The notes: generated from the sequence alone by a model not told the origin. 64,000 bases of DNA from Meconema thalassinum (GCA_946902985.2 OX336389.2:1081451788-1081515787); one strand, 5' to 3'. Positions 20,345-31,595 are shown, counted from the stretch's first letter. Numbers and translations are program-made.

Positions 20345-21930
20345 GGATAAAGGGACATGCATGTAATTGCTTTAAAATAAAAGGGCATGCGTAAGAAAGT
20401 GTCACACAACGATATTAAAACTCATTCAAATACCGAAAAAGAATCGTGTACGTACCATACATAACGAATCGTCTTAAGATAAGGGAAATATTAAAGTGTG
20501 TCTCGGCAGATTACAGGACGGTTGTATGTATCAACAAACCAACATCCACCACGTGAGCCTTGTTTCAATGACCTGTCTTAAAAACCATATTAGTGCAAGA
20601 ATTGATAGGAGTGTTTTCATGGCAATTTCAGCTAACCGTGGGGACGATCCGTAATCATTTCAATGAGCACAGACAATAGCCATGGTATCCTGTGTATTTT
20701 GTTATCACACTTTTCGGATCGCCATCCGAGGTATAATAAGCTCAAAATTGGGGGGAGGAACAGCTACGAAATGTTAACACCGATTAAGGTTCCTTCAACA
20801 TGTGTGCAGATAGTCACTTCAAAGTATGGATCCGGATAGCATCAACGTTGCAACCTAAATCTTATTCGCATTCACCATTTTCCCGTCTATCACATGATAA
20901 ATGTGAGTCATCAGCTGGAATTCAGATCAGTGTTTCATTTGTTGAAGGCAAAGTAATATTTTAGTGATAGTTAAACGAGATTTTTGTGCCCATTTCCACC
21001 ACATTCTTGGATGAGCGTATAAGTTAAGGAGATATGTTTTTGAGTAGGAATTGAGTAACTTTTACAATTGTAACGTTTTTTGAAATATTCAGATCGTGTA
21101 AATGTGTTCTTCTTGTGATTAAGAGAATGTATTCTATAATATCATGTGTCTTTCTAGTATTTTGTAGTTTGGGTCCCCATACTCTAAGCCAATTAAACAT
21201 TCTAAAATAAGATAATGTGTCTTCCCCTGTAGAAATAGCTTCGAGAAAACTAAGGATAAACAGTGGCGATTCCTCCAAGTAGGACGTAAGGATCATCCTA
21301 CAGTCAGTTCTCAGCTGTAACTGTTTAAAAAAATAATGATTGTTTTGTGAAATAGTCTTTGGGGCTAACTTGCGCGCCCTCTCGATGATCTCTGTCTCAC
21401 TGTCACAGTCAGTACTTGTAACTAGTTCTACATTTCTCCCCTAGATGGGTGAAGTGTGACCTTCACCGCCCGGAGTAGAAAGATTAGGAAGGAAGCCTTG
21501 CATCCTCAAAGCACCTGTTTATAGCTTTAGAAATGTATGGGAGGGGGCAGGTTTGGTCGGTTAAATGGCGCTCTGAGGACTTCGACTGAGATCCTTAAGT
21601 CTCGCTATTGGTTGAATTTAAAAGAACACTACGGGCTTATTGGTTACGATTTTCCGCGGTCAGAATGGATAGTCTGTTTACAGCGTGTGCAAATCTTTGG
21701 AGTGGTATTCGATTGTATTGTATTGTGTAATTTGTTCGTAATAGTGCTGTGCGACTGAAAAATATTAGACTGAGTCTAATATCTGAATTTAACCCAGCCA
21801 TAATAATTATCTTAAGTTGAGCCTACGTCCTACACATAACAAACATCAGCAGTCGACACTGCGATAACAGAATAAAACAAGATGTTCAGTAATGAACATA
21901 TAGCCTACTTTCTCCTAAATGCATGGGTAT
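20345..21930. other. No gene seen
   Basis: A+T-rich sequence with no supported gene or repeat assignment. Confidence 0.45.
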
Positions 21931-21934
21931 TGTT

Positions 21935-22020
21935 ATAACTCTTTGTCTTTTTCAAGGAGTATAAATGAATGTTGGTTGTAGTAGCTTGTTGAAATACAAC
22001 GTGTTATACGGTTATTAAAC
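21935..22020 (+). repeat. 85-bp dispersed repeat
   Basis: It is closely matched by the complement of 40410-40512 (CTTTTTCAAGGAGTATAA and TGTTGGTTGTAGTAGC). The core TTGTTGAAATACAAC is itself a small inverted repeat. Confidence 0.7.
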
Positions 22021-22049
22021 ATGAATATGAGGTGCCCTGTACCAAATTT

Positions 22050-23380
22050 ATTCCGATTCTGTTTTACCGTGTTTGAATTGATAGGGGGAATCGATTTGCA
22101 CACATACCTGGCCGCCATATGCAAACTATTGGACTGATGGCCTTCTAGCTTGGTCAAAGAACGCTTCTCACATAAAGGTATATTGTTGCAAAATTTGGTA
22201 GAGACCAGATGATTAGGTTAGTCGTAATTTGATTTAAGATTTTTATATTTGGGTGCCACCATTACGTTTCCGTCAAGATGGCGGCAATATAAAACGTGAC
22301 ACTGTGGTGCCCTTTGCTAGTGTACCTCTGTACCTAATTTTGTTCAATTCGGTTTCACCGCGTTTGAATACATAGGGGGAATCGATTTGCACACATTCAT
22401 GGCCGCGATCCGCAAAGTATTGGGCTGATGACCTCGTAGTTTGGGCAAACGATTCTTCATACATAGAGGTATAACGTTGCAAAATTTGGTAGAGATCAGA
22501 TGATTAGGTTGGTCGTAATTTGATTTAAGCTTTTAACAGTTGGGTGGCCGCCATTACGTTTTCGTCAAGATGGCGGCGATATAAAACATGACACTGAGGT
22601 GTCCTTTGCTACTCCTACCTCTGTACCAAATTTCATTCAATTCTGTTTCTACCGTGTTTGAATTGATAGGGGGAATCGATTTGCACCCATACATGGCCGC
22701 CATCTGCAAACTATTGGGCTGATGAACTTGTAGTTTAGTCAAAAAACGCTTGCTATATAAATATATGTTGTTGCAAAATTTGGTAGAGATCGGATGATTA
22801 GGTTAGTCGTAATTTGATTTAAGCTTTGAACATTTGGGTGGCCGCCATTACGTTTTCGTCAAGATGGTGGCGATATAAAACATGACACTGAGGTGTCCTT
22901 TGCTACTCCTACCTCTGTACCAAATTTCATTCAATTCTGTTTCACCGTGTTTGAATTGATAGGGGGAATCGATTTGCACCCATACATGGCCGCCATCTGC
23001 AAACTATTGGGCTGATGAACTTGTAGTTTAGTCAAAAAACGCTTGCTATATAAATATATGTTGTTGCAAAATTTGGTAGAGATCGGATGATTAGGTTAGT
23101 CGTAATTTGATTTAAGCTTTGAACATTTGGGTGGCCGCCATTACGTTTCCGTCAAGATGGCGGCGATATAAAACATGGCACTGAGGTGCCCTTTGCTCGT
23201 TCTACCTCTGTACCAAATTTCGTTCCGGTTTCACCGTGTTCGAATTGATAAGGAGGGACAGACATTCAGAGTACACACACTCAAACACAGACACACAGAC
23301 AGACACACAATTTTTCGCCCTGTGTAGATCTCATAAGTCTACTTTCATTTTTTGCAAAAATCGAAAGTAGGCTAAAAAGA
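22050..23380. repeat. 293-bp tandem array, about 4.5 units, with hairpin end
   Basis: The word AAATTTGGTAGAGA recurs at about 22191, 22482, 22776 and 23069 (periods 291, 294, 293). The later units are nearly identical, the first is diverged. The array ends in a CACACA/CAGACAGA run and then TCTACTTTCATTTTTT ... CGAAAGTAGGCT, an imperfect hairpin. A second locus with the same end is at 41020-41725. Confidence 0.9.
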
Positions 23381-23384
23381 GGAA

Positions 23385-23740
23385 TAAGGAATATAGGCTA
23401 CTGTAATGAAGCTAATCTTCGCATTCTTACAGGGCCTTACAATCAGAAAGAAACACATGTGTTAGACCTGGAAAGGAAATTGTGGGTCCCATAAGAGCCG
23501 AAGAGAGAAACATACAGTTGGCATAACATAGGTTTAAATAACTACAGTATAAGAAGGAAGAAGAGGACAAACGTATTCGTACTGATGGACATGATGATAC
23601 ACTTCTGTCCCTACCGCCTTTGTCTTGAGTAACAGTGGCCTACAGTGTTGTGAATAGGGCTAACACAGTATATGATGGCTGTACTTGTATATTGTGAATT
23701 TACGGTAGGCCTACGTCATCTCCCAACTAACCTTTCTGAC
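23385..23740. other. No gene seen
   Basis: Spacer between the 293-bp array and the foldback element. Nothing recognised. Confidence 0.4.
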
Positions 23741-23874
23741 TCACAAGGGGACCACGCCAGCTCGTCATCACCGATTTCGACCAAATGTATGGTATATGCA
23801 GGGCTTGTCCTTAAATTAAAGTGACAGAAGTGAAAGCTCCAGTTGGCCAAGCGTTTAGAATTAATAGCTTTTTT

Positions 23875-24393
23875 GACGCGGGTCGGGTGAGACATGAGCC
23901 ACGCATGTTAGCGTACAGTAGTTTTCAGACAGCGGTTGGTGCAGCGGAAAGAGTACAGAACGGTAACCCGAGGGTCGTGGGGTCGAATCCCTACGCGGAA
24001 ACATTTTTGTCTTGTTTTTATTTTTAATTTATACGTTGCTTACACTGCAAATGAACCGAAATAATGCGCAATATATTGTATCAATTAATATTTGCATACA
24101 AGTCATGAAACGAAAAGGCAAAGTAAAGTTTGGGATGGCAAATACATTTCCAGGAAGGGAGTGCAATAATAAGGCGCACACGAGAGAGTATATAACATTA
24201 GATACTTTTCTGATTTTACAGTTGATGATTTACACGTGCTGGAGTGATATTCATCATAAAAACAGGGGTTGCAGAAGTTTTCTCGGCATATTGCACACAC
24301 TATAGATGCCACGTTTTTAAAATTACATGATCATTTTCAAGTTTCCATAGAAGAACAAAAATCATACGTGGCTCATGCTCACCCGACCCGCTA
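23875..24393. repeat. Internal inverted repeat of the foldback element
   Basis: 23875-23908 (GCGGGTCGGGTGAGACATGA ...) matches the complement of 24361-24393 (GCGGGTCGGGTGAGCATGAG ...) over about 32 bp with few differences. Confidence 0.8.
23936..24000 (+). other. tRNA-like module (A and B boxes)
   Basis: TGGTGCAGCGG fits the pol III A-box consensus at every fixed position. GGGTCGAATCC fits the B box with one mismatch about 38 bp later. The anticodon arm does not fold convincingly, so this is a tRNA-derived promoter or pseudogene, not a tRNA gene. Confidence 0.5.
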
Positions 24394-24437
24394 TTTTTTG
24401 TGGAAGTGATTTTGAAAATTGGGGACGAAAGTGGATC

Positions 24438-24716
24438 GGAACGATCGAGCTGGCAGTGGTGGATCAAACGGAAGTATGCACTGCCCGCTCGATCGATCAA
24501 ACGGAAGTGTACTAGCTGGCAGTGGTGGACAACGGAAGTATGCACTGCCCGCTCGATCGATCAAACGGAAGTGTACTAGCAGGCAGTGGTGGACAACGGA
24601 AGTATGCACTGCCCGCTCGATCGATCGAATGGAAGTGTGCCCTAGCTGGCAGTGGTGGATCGAACGGAAGTATAAGGCGCACTGCCAACTCGATCGATCG
24701 ATCCAGCTGGCACTGT
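24438..24716. repeat. 64-bp satellite array, about 4 units
   Basis: CTGCCCGCTCGATCGATC recurs at 24481, 24545 and 24609, with a diverged copy near 24682 (periods 64, 64, 73). Each unit contains GGCAGTG and CACTGCC, so each can form a small hairpin. Open frames on both strands here are by-products of the repeat. Confidence 0.9.
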
Positions 24717-25067
24717 AAGAAAAACAATCAGCGCTCTGTGTCGAAAATGATACCATGACGCACTCTCGGCCATGTGGAATGTATATGACATACTGAACGG
24801 AAAAGGCTCATGCGAAATCTGGTTTCAAGTGATTTAAACAAATGACATGGTACATGTTCGAAGTCTCCGTATCAGTATTTAAATGGTAAAATGCCTTAAT
24901 ATCAAACATTGTAAGTAGTCGTCATTGCATAGGCATAAGGCATTTTAAACTCAATGTTACTCAGGAACATTATCGAAACAAGCAAAATATAAATGAAACT
25001 TAATTCCGTAATACAGTATTATTGGAATGTGGAAATAAGTCACCATCTTGTGCACAATATATGCGTA

Positions 25068-25140
25068 GTAGAAATAGCCGTGGGGTTATTGCGTATGACT
25101 GTGAATCTAGAGATCTTGGGTTTGAATCCTGGGCGGGGTA
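25068..25140 (+). other. Second tRNA-like module
   Basis: GGGTTTGAATCCTGGGC (B box) near 25121 preceded by an AGCCGTGGGGTTATTGCG head. It is a tRNA-derived sequence without a credible full cloverleaf. Confidence 0.4.
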
Positions 25141-25783
25141 GATATTTTTGCTACCAGATTATCATTTTAAACGATATTTATCATATCAATATGACTCAGT
25201 TTAACAGAATCCATATGAAATTACGTGTTGGTCTGTGAATGAAGAGGACCTGTTTATAAGGAATTTAAGGCTATGAGCGGTGTCGCGTCTATTAATCTAG
25301 TTGATCCATATCGTATTCTTTATTTAGGCTAGTGCTGGTGGAAGCTACAAATCATCTAATAAAATGAGTTCCGTATTATAAACTACAATATCTGTAAAAC
25401 ACTCCCTTTTACAATAGATTAATATTTGTGCCAATAATACTATAAAATACCGGTGTATCAACAATTTCACGTGAGGTTTCTTCTATGTCAGATGTTACAC
25501 ATCATATGCGACTACTGTAAGGCTCGTAATTTTTCCTAAACACTTGGCCATCTGAAGTTCCCACTTCATTCACTTTCATTTCTGGCCAAACCCTGCATTT
25601 ATCATAAATTTGACGAAATCGGTGATGAGTAGGCACGGTCCCCTTGACAGACCAAGACTGTAGTTGATTTCAAAAACACACCTAAAGAGTGTATTTAGGA
25701 GTTTAAGTGACACATCGCAAGTAGCAGAAGAACATACCACAATCTCCTCAATGACACACGTATTGTTGACCATCCTGTTTCAG

Positions 25784-26015
25784 CATGAACACAACTTTCA
25801 GTCCATGCACCAGCTCGATGGCGATGGGAGGCATGGGAGCGATGGGAGGTGTATCAGTAGCCACTGTTCCACTGCGACCCATGCCAGAAGAGAGCACGTC
25901 AAGTCCTGCCAGCTCTGACGAGTCGCCGCCGTCCGTGGCAAGTCCCTTCATCGTGGTCAGACCTGCCGGCACACCCCTGGGGACTGAAGTGCTCTACCAC
26001 TCCACCAAGTTCTAG
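25784..26015 (+). CDS. Candidate last coding exon of the PPPPY-containing protein
   Basis: The exon follows CATCCTGTTTCAG, a good acceptor. It starts with C, which completes the AG left by exon 14939-15086 (AGC, Ser), then runs open for 76 codons to TAG at 26013-26015. The peptide is Met/Gly-rich (residues 12-22), then Ser/Pro-rich (EESTSSPASSDESPP) and ends HSTKF. The other two frames are closed. The block is markedly G+C- and CpG-rich compared with its flanks. The stop is followed at once by gtgagt, a consensus donor, so a 3' UTR intron may begin exactly after the stop. If that donor is unused, an AATAAA near 26546 could end the transcript. The family is not recognised. The ATG at 25785 could alternatively start a short protein. 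Confidence 0.5.
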
Positions 26016-26019
26016 GTGA

Positions 26020-27235
26020 GTCATCATTACTCTTCGGGCCACGGGACTGTAAACTGGAACAGTGATTTGCCCTTGACCTAAATGTTCGTAGGAACAGCTG
26101 TGACAGAGTTTCCTAATGTTGACTTCTTACAACTCTATTTAGAGGCACCGCCCATTATTGACATTTGATTGTTTTCTTTGTAAAGTGAAAACATTAGTAG
26201 GTGGATTATTCTTTAAGTCTACGTCCTTGATATGGTTACACATAAAAAGCATTCATGATGAAACCTTTGTCATAAAATGAAACCATTGAATTTTATTACT
26301 GGAAAAACTGATAGAAGTCCGTAGGTCTAGCAGAAAATGTTAAATATTTCAAGCTTTGGAGGTGAAGTATTCTGAATTTTATTCAAAGCATGCTATGATT
26401 GTCCATTAATGTATCACAAATACATATTGGAGGCAGTGGCAATACCCGCACTTTAAATTAGAAAGTAAAACCAATTATTCAGTCAGACAATCAAAAACTT
26501 TAGAAATATGTATTACACAGATTTCCTGGACAAAACCACAACGACAAATAAACTGCACTCAAATAAGCGGCACGTAAAGCTCAGAGCAATTGTGATAGGC
26601 TTCATTACGTAACCAAGCTGTATTATCTGATATAGGCCTAATAGGTTACTGAAATACATTACAAATGGGGAATAGTTGATCGGAAGTGCATTGAATCAAA
26701 AAGTCCATCTGCTGAAGTCTGGCAGTTTATTTACAGATTAACTGAGTACGGTAGTCTTTCTTGCAAAGAACCTTGGCAGAATTTGGTGCAAACTAATTTC
26801 CTGATGGATTGATGGACCGATTGTCTGATTGGTTGATTGATGTTTTGTTTACGGTGAGTAAACATCTCGGTCATTTCGCCATTACTGAAAACAGAAGAGT
26901 TGCGATTGCTCAAAGAATAGGCTTATCGTGGAAAGAAAGACCAACACCATAGAAGGTGCAAAAAGTAAAGAATTCCCAGCCACACAAATAATATAATACG
27001 TTGAGGTAAAACGAGAAGAAGAGCTGCTGAAAGGGATGATGAATTGAAAAAAAAACAATGCTATTCACCAGGGACAACCTATACTAGACCCAGCATTTTT
27101 CTCCATAGATACCAATCACTTCTCACAAGTTGTGGTCTCAGGGGAATGACCATTAGTAAAGGACATTACATAAACATATGCAAATAATTATCAAATCAAA
27201 ATTAATAGACCTCATTTTATAAAACTACTGTGATC
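26020..27235. other. No gene seen; possible 3' UTR or intron
   Basis: A+T-rich. An AATAAA near 26546 could be a poly(A) signal for the exon ending at 26015. Short minus-strand frames have no support. Confidence 0.4.
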
Positions 27236-27247
27236 CCTTTACAAGAA

Positions 27248-27645
27248 TGATCAAGTGTGCATCATGACCAGCTATGTTCATAAGGACATGATCAAGTGTG
27301 CATCATGGCACCAGCTATGTTCATAAGGACATGATCAAGTGTGCATCATGACACCAGCTATGTTCATAAGGACATGATCAAGTGTGCATCATGGCACCAG
27401 CTATGTTCATAAGGACATGATCAAGTGTGCATCATGGCACCAGCTATGTTCATAAGGACATGATCAAGTGTGCATCATGGCACCAGCTATGTTCATAAGA
27501 ACATGATCAAGTGTGCATCATGGCACCAGCTATGTCATAAGGACATGATCAAGTGTGCATCATGACCAGCTATGTTCATAAGGACATGATCAAGTGTGCA
27601 TCATGGCCAGCTACATTCATAAGGACATGATGCAAATGTGCATCA
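27248..27645. repeat. 41-43-bp minisatellite, about 10 units
   Basis: TGATCAAGTGTGCATCATG recurs at about 27249, 27289, 27332, 27375, 27419 and 27462 and onwards. Units differ mainly by GGCACC versus GACC before AGCTATGTTC. The last unit is degraded. Confidence 0.95.
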
Positions 27646-27744
27646 AAATTCATGCTTATATTGTCAAATTCGGAATTGTTTCACAGAAATAATCACAATT
27701 TTAAAAATTGCAACCAATTTTGTTACATTATTATATTTTATTTA

Positions 27745-27845
27745 AAGAAGGCCTTCCAGTTGGTCAACACAAATTGTTTAGACTGACTGGAAATATTTAT
27801 TTAATATAGGCCTAATTAGGCGGCACTGAAAAATGGCTTCAACCA
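27745..27845. repeat. Dispersed repeat fragment related to 46.4 and 60.8 kb
   Basis: CCAGTTGGTCAACAC is the complement of GTGTTGACCGACTG at 60850, and GGCACTGAAAAATGGCTTCA resembles 60885-60905. Confidence 0.5.
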
Positions 27846-28170
27846 CTTCAATTGTGTTACAATGAAGTTATGCAGGAGCTACGTATGAAAAGATCTTCAT
27901 TAACACGTGACTTAGAAGTGTGCCGGCATTCAACATTCTGTCACTGCAAGCATAGTTGTTTCTCCTGCTTGTTTCCTCTTCAACGGGCTAACGTAGACCC
28001 ACAAATATCCTTCACAATTTGTTTACTAACCGTGCGGTCATGCAGAATCATCTGGTTCAGTTGTTAGCTATAAAGAAAAACGCTTACGAATAATTTGGAC
28101 ACTGCGCAATTACATCTTCGTTCAGGCTCAAACCAAGGATTTAATCATGAAACCTATAAAGACCAGGAGA

Positions 28171-28625
28171 CTACAACAACTCGATGGGTAGATTTTCGGT
28201 GAAAGAAGTCCATCCAAGTATAGATACACTTCCCATTCCTCCTTTCATCAACATTTGACACACATGTAGAGCCAGCATATGACTGCCGGCATATGGTGTG
28301 CACTCCCAGTGGTAATCTGAAAACTGATCCTTAGTTTGAAGTGTAAGAAAATCCTTCCAAGCCATCGCATCAATATTGGTCCTACTGTATGCAGAGTGTC
28401 TCTGGCAGTAGGTGCTTTCAGAAGGAAGGAAAAAGGAAGGGAGCTTGCAGTTTAACGTGACCGTTAATCTCAAGATCATGAGGAACGGTGCCTCCTTTTT
28501 ACGTGGAATCCGAACCACAGGACATGGCATTTCACTTCGAAAATCTCACATGCACTGGCCGGGAATCGAACCTGGACCGCCTTGGTGAGAGGCATACAGC
28601 TAAACCGATGGTTTCAGATGGACTG
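28171..28625 (-). repeat. tRNA-derived SINE, minus orientation
   Basis: The complement has a tRNA-like head with CCAGGTTCGATTCCCGGCC (near 28557-28577), then CATGTGAGATTTTCGAAGTG and GGATTCCACGTAAAAAGGAG. The 119-codon frame over it is a by-product. Confidence 0.7.
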
Positions 28626-28689
28626 CGTGTATATACGCTAGAATAAAATTTACTCCTGAGACAGTTTTTAAGCTTATTTATTTGCCATT

Positions 28690-29022
28690 ACACACTGTGG
28701 CTTTTCACCGATGTCTCAGTCTCACTCATGGCTGTGATTATATGGAAGCTACTGAGTATGGGTGGTGCCTAGTAATGGCATTCGGGGCACAGTCAGTGCC
28801 TGTGAATGCTGTGAAAGGTTCAACTCAGGGTTAGAACTACTGTTCTGACTCAGTGAGGAAAGCAATGGCAAACTACCTCACTCCTCTTCTTGCCTAGAAC
28901 GCCTCAAAATAGCACTGCCTTGTGTTTTTGTGGGTATCTACTCACATAACGTAACAGCGGTACTTTTTGAGGATCCAACCAGCCTTCCGGCTGACTACCT
29001 AACAGACAGACAGACAGACACA
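28690..29022 (+). repeat. Dispersed repeat ending in a CAGA run
   Basis: It contains CTGACTCAGTGAGGAAAGCA and AACTACCTCACTCCTC words that I recognise as a common insect interspersed repeat. It ends in CAGACAGACAGACAGACAC at about 29003-29021. Confidence 0.55.
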
Positions 29023-29209
29023 CTGCACACGATGTTCTGAAATGTTCACTCCCATGGCATATACGGCCTGATCGATAAATGAAGCTGAAGATTTTACTGA
29101 CGAAATTCTATCCAATGAAATTGTCTATCAACTGTGGAAAAACTGTATGGCAGAAAATATCACTTCACTACAAATACCTGATTCCTTACGTTCTATCATC
29201 ATTCATAAC

Positions 29210-29440
29210 TCACCACTCTAGCCGAGAGGGCTAAGGAGCACATAATGACCGGAAAAGGTAGCTGTATGTGAGATTCGAAACCTGGCGCTAACTGTGGTCA
29301 TTCTGAGTATGGTTCTTTCTGGGGTTTTGCAATCTCACTCCAGGCAAATACCTGATGATACTCCATTAAAGCTACCAAGGTACGTACCTACTGTAACTCC
29401 TAGACCCTAATGCCAGTGGTTACAGTGATGGCACGTGGGA
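29210..29440 (+). repeat. tRNA-derived SINE
   Basis: Head TAGCCGAGAGGGCTAAGGAG with AGATTCGAAACCTGGCGC (B box), then body word CACTCCAGGCAAATACCTGA, homologous to the CCAGGCAAATGCTGGGA segment of the other SINEs. Confidence 0.65.
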
Positions 29441-29879
29441 ATAACTGTCGTAGAATTTCTATCAAATCAGAAGACTGTTTTTAAAGTTTCAACACCGGTA
29501 CATTTGGTTAGTTAAAACGCACTCTGTATACTTCATAGTTGCGCCCATGGCATATGTCTCAAGAATACAGACTGATACACAGTTTAGAACAAGTCTGAAA
29601 TAATTTTGTTAACACTGCTTGAGTTTTATAGGACAACTCTCATTGTAGTTAAATTTTCTAGTTGATATTGATCCTTGATCTTTATGGAACTGCAAACTGG
29701 AGAAAATTGCACCTGGACGAAGTGTGGTGCTAACGTGCGAGGATAAAGTGACATACTTGGTGTTGTTCAATACAGCTCTGTACCGCCTGTCCTGTCATAT
29801 TGCCTGAGATTCTCCTTCTTGGATGCCTTGTTAATCCACCGAGGCGGCCGTGATTTTCAATATAACATTGGCTCGTAAA

Positions 29880-30600
29880 TACTTGTTGAAGAAGATTCTT
29901 GCAAATATTTGGGCAATCACGTAAGGAATGATATGAAATGGAATAATCATGTAGAATGTGTAGATTCTAAAGCTTAAAATACCTGCACTTTGCAATGAGG
30001 GTATTAAAAGGAAGTAGTACCTCTGCTAAATAATTAGGATATTTGTCACTTGTAAGACCTATTCTGGAATATGCCTCGGTGGTTTGGGATCCATATCAAG
30101 TAGGGCTCATCAATGAGTTGGATATGGTACACAGAAAGGACGCTAGATTTGTGCTCAGTGACTTTAATCCCAGGAGCAGTGTGACCCGTATGTTAAAGAA
30201 ACTTGGGTGGGAATCACTTGAGGCTAGGAGGATGATATCTAGACTCTGCGCTATGTACAACACGTATACACATCAACCAGCATGGGGGGAACTTAGCAAA
30301 CGTATGGCAAAGCCCACTTACATGAGTAGGAGTGATCATTGTTTCAAAGTTAAGGGCCGACCACAGCGTACAAATTATAGTAAATATTCTTTCGTAAACC
30401 ATGCCATTGATAACTGGAACTCTCTACCTGCCGCAGTCTTAGAGCCTTTCCCCAAACATATAGCTGTGTTTAAGAAAAGACTGACGATTTGTGTAAATAC
30501 TCCATTTTAATTGTTATGTATAATTGTTTATTTGTTATGTATACTGAATTTGCCACCCGGGGACACACTCCCAATTGCAAATGAATGAATGAATGAAAAA
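29880..30600 (+). mobile_element. CR1/Jockey-like LINE 3' end
   Basis: Plus-strand RT C-terminal coding is followed by a short 3' UTR and an ATGA tandem tail (GCAAATGAATGAATGAATGA near 30577). The upstream part (29890-30030) still reads as YLGNHVRNDMKW and related residues in a broken frame, matching the copy at 35.4-36.0 kb. Confidence 0.8.
30043..30510 (+). pseudogene. LINE RT C-terminal domain
   Basis: The 155-codon frame begins in LVRPILEYASVVWDPY (a conserved post-palm segment of CR1/Jockey-type RTs). It continues with VTRMLKKLGWESLEARR, KGRPQRTNYSKYSFVNHAID and NWNSLPAAVLEPFP. It is the best preserved member of three copies in the window (17.1, 30.0 and 35.5 kb). The start shown is an internal alternative start. 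Real coding continues upstream with a stop near 30028. The copy is truncated and inactive. Confidence 0.8.
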
Positions 30601-30604
30601 CGCA

Positions 30605-31215
30605 ACCAAGAATATAGAATGGATTCTGATTATTGGTTAAAATCTAGGGTATTCTGTTAGCAGACATTAGAAAGTTTCCTGGGATCATTTATAGGGAAGA
30701 ATTTCAATAAAATCCTGCAGGCCTACGGGAGAAGAACGTTATTACCCAGTTGCACTGCTACTACTGAAGTTACCTCACTTCTCAAAGCTGCTAAACCATG
30801 TAAGGTATTTTCAATGAAGGCCACGTAAGTTTAGATCGGATATCCAGTGAATTTGTATCATTAAAACATTTAAAATCATCTAAAACTGTGTGTTTGCTTG
30901 CATTCTGAAAGTTCAAATAGATAAAATAAAGCCAAATTTGTTCCTTCACATTTGAGTCACATACCTCCACCAGATGTACGAAGCAAACAAAATGCATTCC
31001 TTATTATCCACAGTGTACAGTTCTGAACAGTGGATACAGGCAACAGGCTTTTTCCAGCAACAATACATTTAATATTCTGTTAATTGTATACTTAGCAAGC
31101 AGGTTATCACCACTCCGCTCCCTGTCTTAGAAATTTACGTATCTACTGAATCAGTTATCAAGTCACGAGTATTGTAGAAAACTTTAAAGCCATCTTGCAG
31201 TGTTGCCTTACAAAC
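30605..31215. other. No gene seen
   Basis: Unassigned A+T-rich DNA. Confidence 0.45.
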
Positions 31216-31221
31216 AAATAA

Positions 31222-31595
31222 GACCCCACGGAAAGAACGGGGTAAGTCTATTTTTTTTTTGGAAATGAGTTTATGGCGCCTTCTGGTGGCCAGTCATCGT
31301 AACTACAGATCAGTTGAAATTGATTTCAAATAAAGCGGCAAATCACCGAGATACAGAGGTTTTGATTTTTAGTGGAAACTGAGAGAACGTCCATATTCTC
31401 TCACCTTTTTCATAATCTAACTTTAGTTGTTATTTCTATTACATGTACTTACTTTATAAGAAATAAATTTGGCAAAATAAATATATTGCTTATCCTCAAT
31501 TGGGGTGTTTTAAGTATTTCTTTTTAGTGTTGAAAATTTAAATTGGCTCTCCTGAAAAATTTACAGAATGTGACTTACCCCGTTTTTCCCCTTGA
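31222..31595. mobile_element. Candidate MITE with ACGGGGTAAGTC ends
   Basis: GGAAAGAACGGGGTAAGTC at 31226-31244 is matched by the complement of the right end, GGGAAAAACGGGGTAAGTC. About 370 bp lie between, without coding capacity. No target duplication is obvious. Confidence 0.6.

Larger units (their letters stand above)
23744..25646. mobile_element. Foldback-type element with ~88-bp inverted ends
   Basis: The left end (23744-23832) and the complement of the right end (25562-25646) both start CAAGGGGACC and share CATCACCGATTTCG and ATGCAGGG words over about 88 bp at roughly 75-80% identity. Inside are two tRNA-like modules, a pair of internal inverted repeats and a 64-bp satellite. No transposase frame is visible. 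The class is unknown and I could not define a target duplication. Confidence 0.7.

Noticed and set aside
22050..23280. Protein-coding repeats from the 60-74-codon frames in the array
   Set aside because: The frames recur with the 293-bp unit, are interrupted in most units and have no motif.
24391..24758. Four overlapping open frames of 71-121 codons
   Set aside because: They are read-throughs of a 64-bp satellite on both strands, and their peptides simply repeat with the DNA unit.
23936..25140. Functional tRNA genes
   Set aside because: A and B box words are present, but the acceptor and anticodon arms do not pair acceptably. They are tRNA-derived modules.
27248..27645. CRISPR-like array
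   Set aside because: The 41-43-bp units are head-to-tail copies without unique spacers, and the context is eukaryotic. It is a minisatellite.
28171..28530. 119-codon minus-strand open frame
   Set aside because: It lies in the body of a tRNA-headed SINE and has no protein family features.
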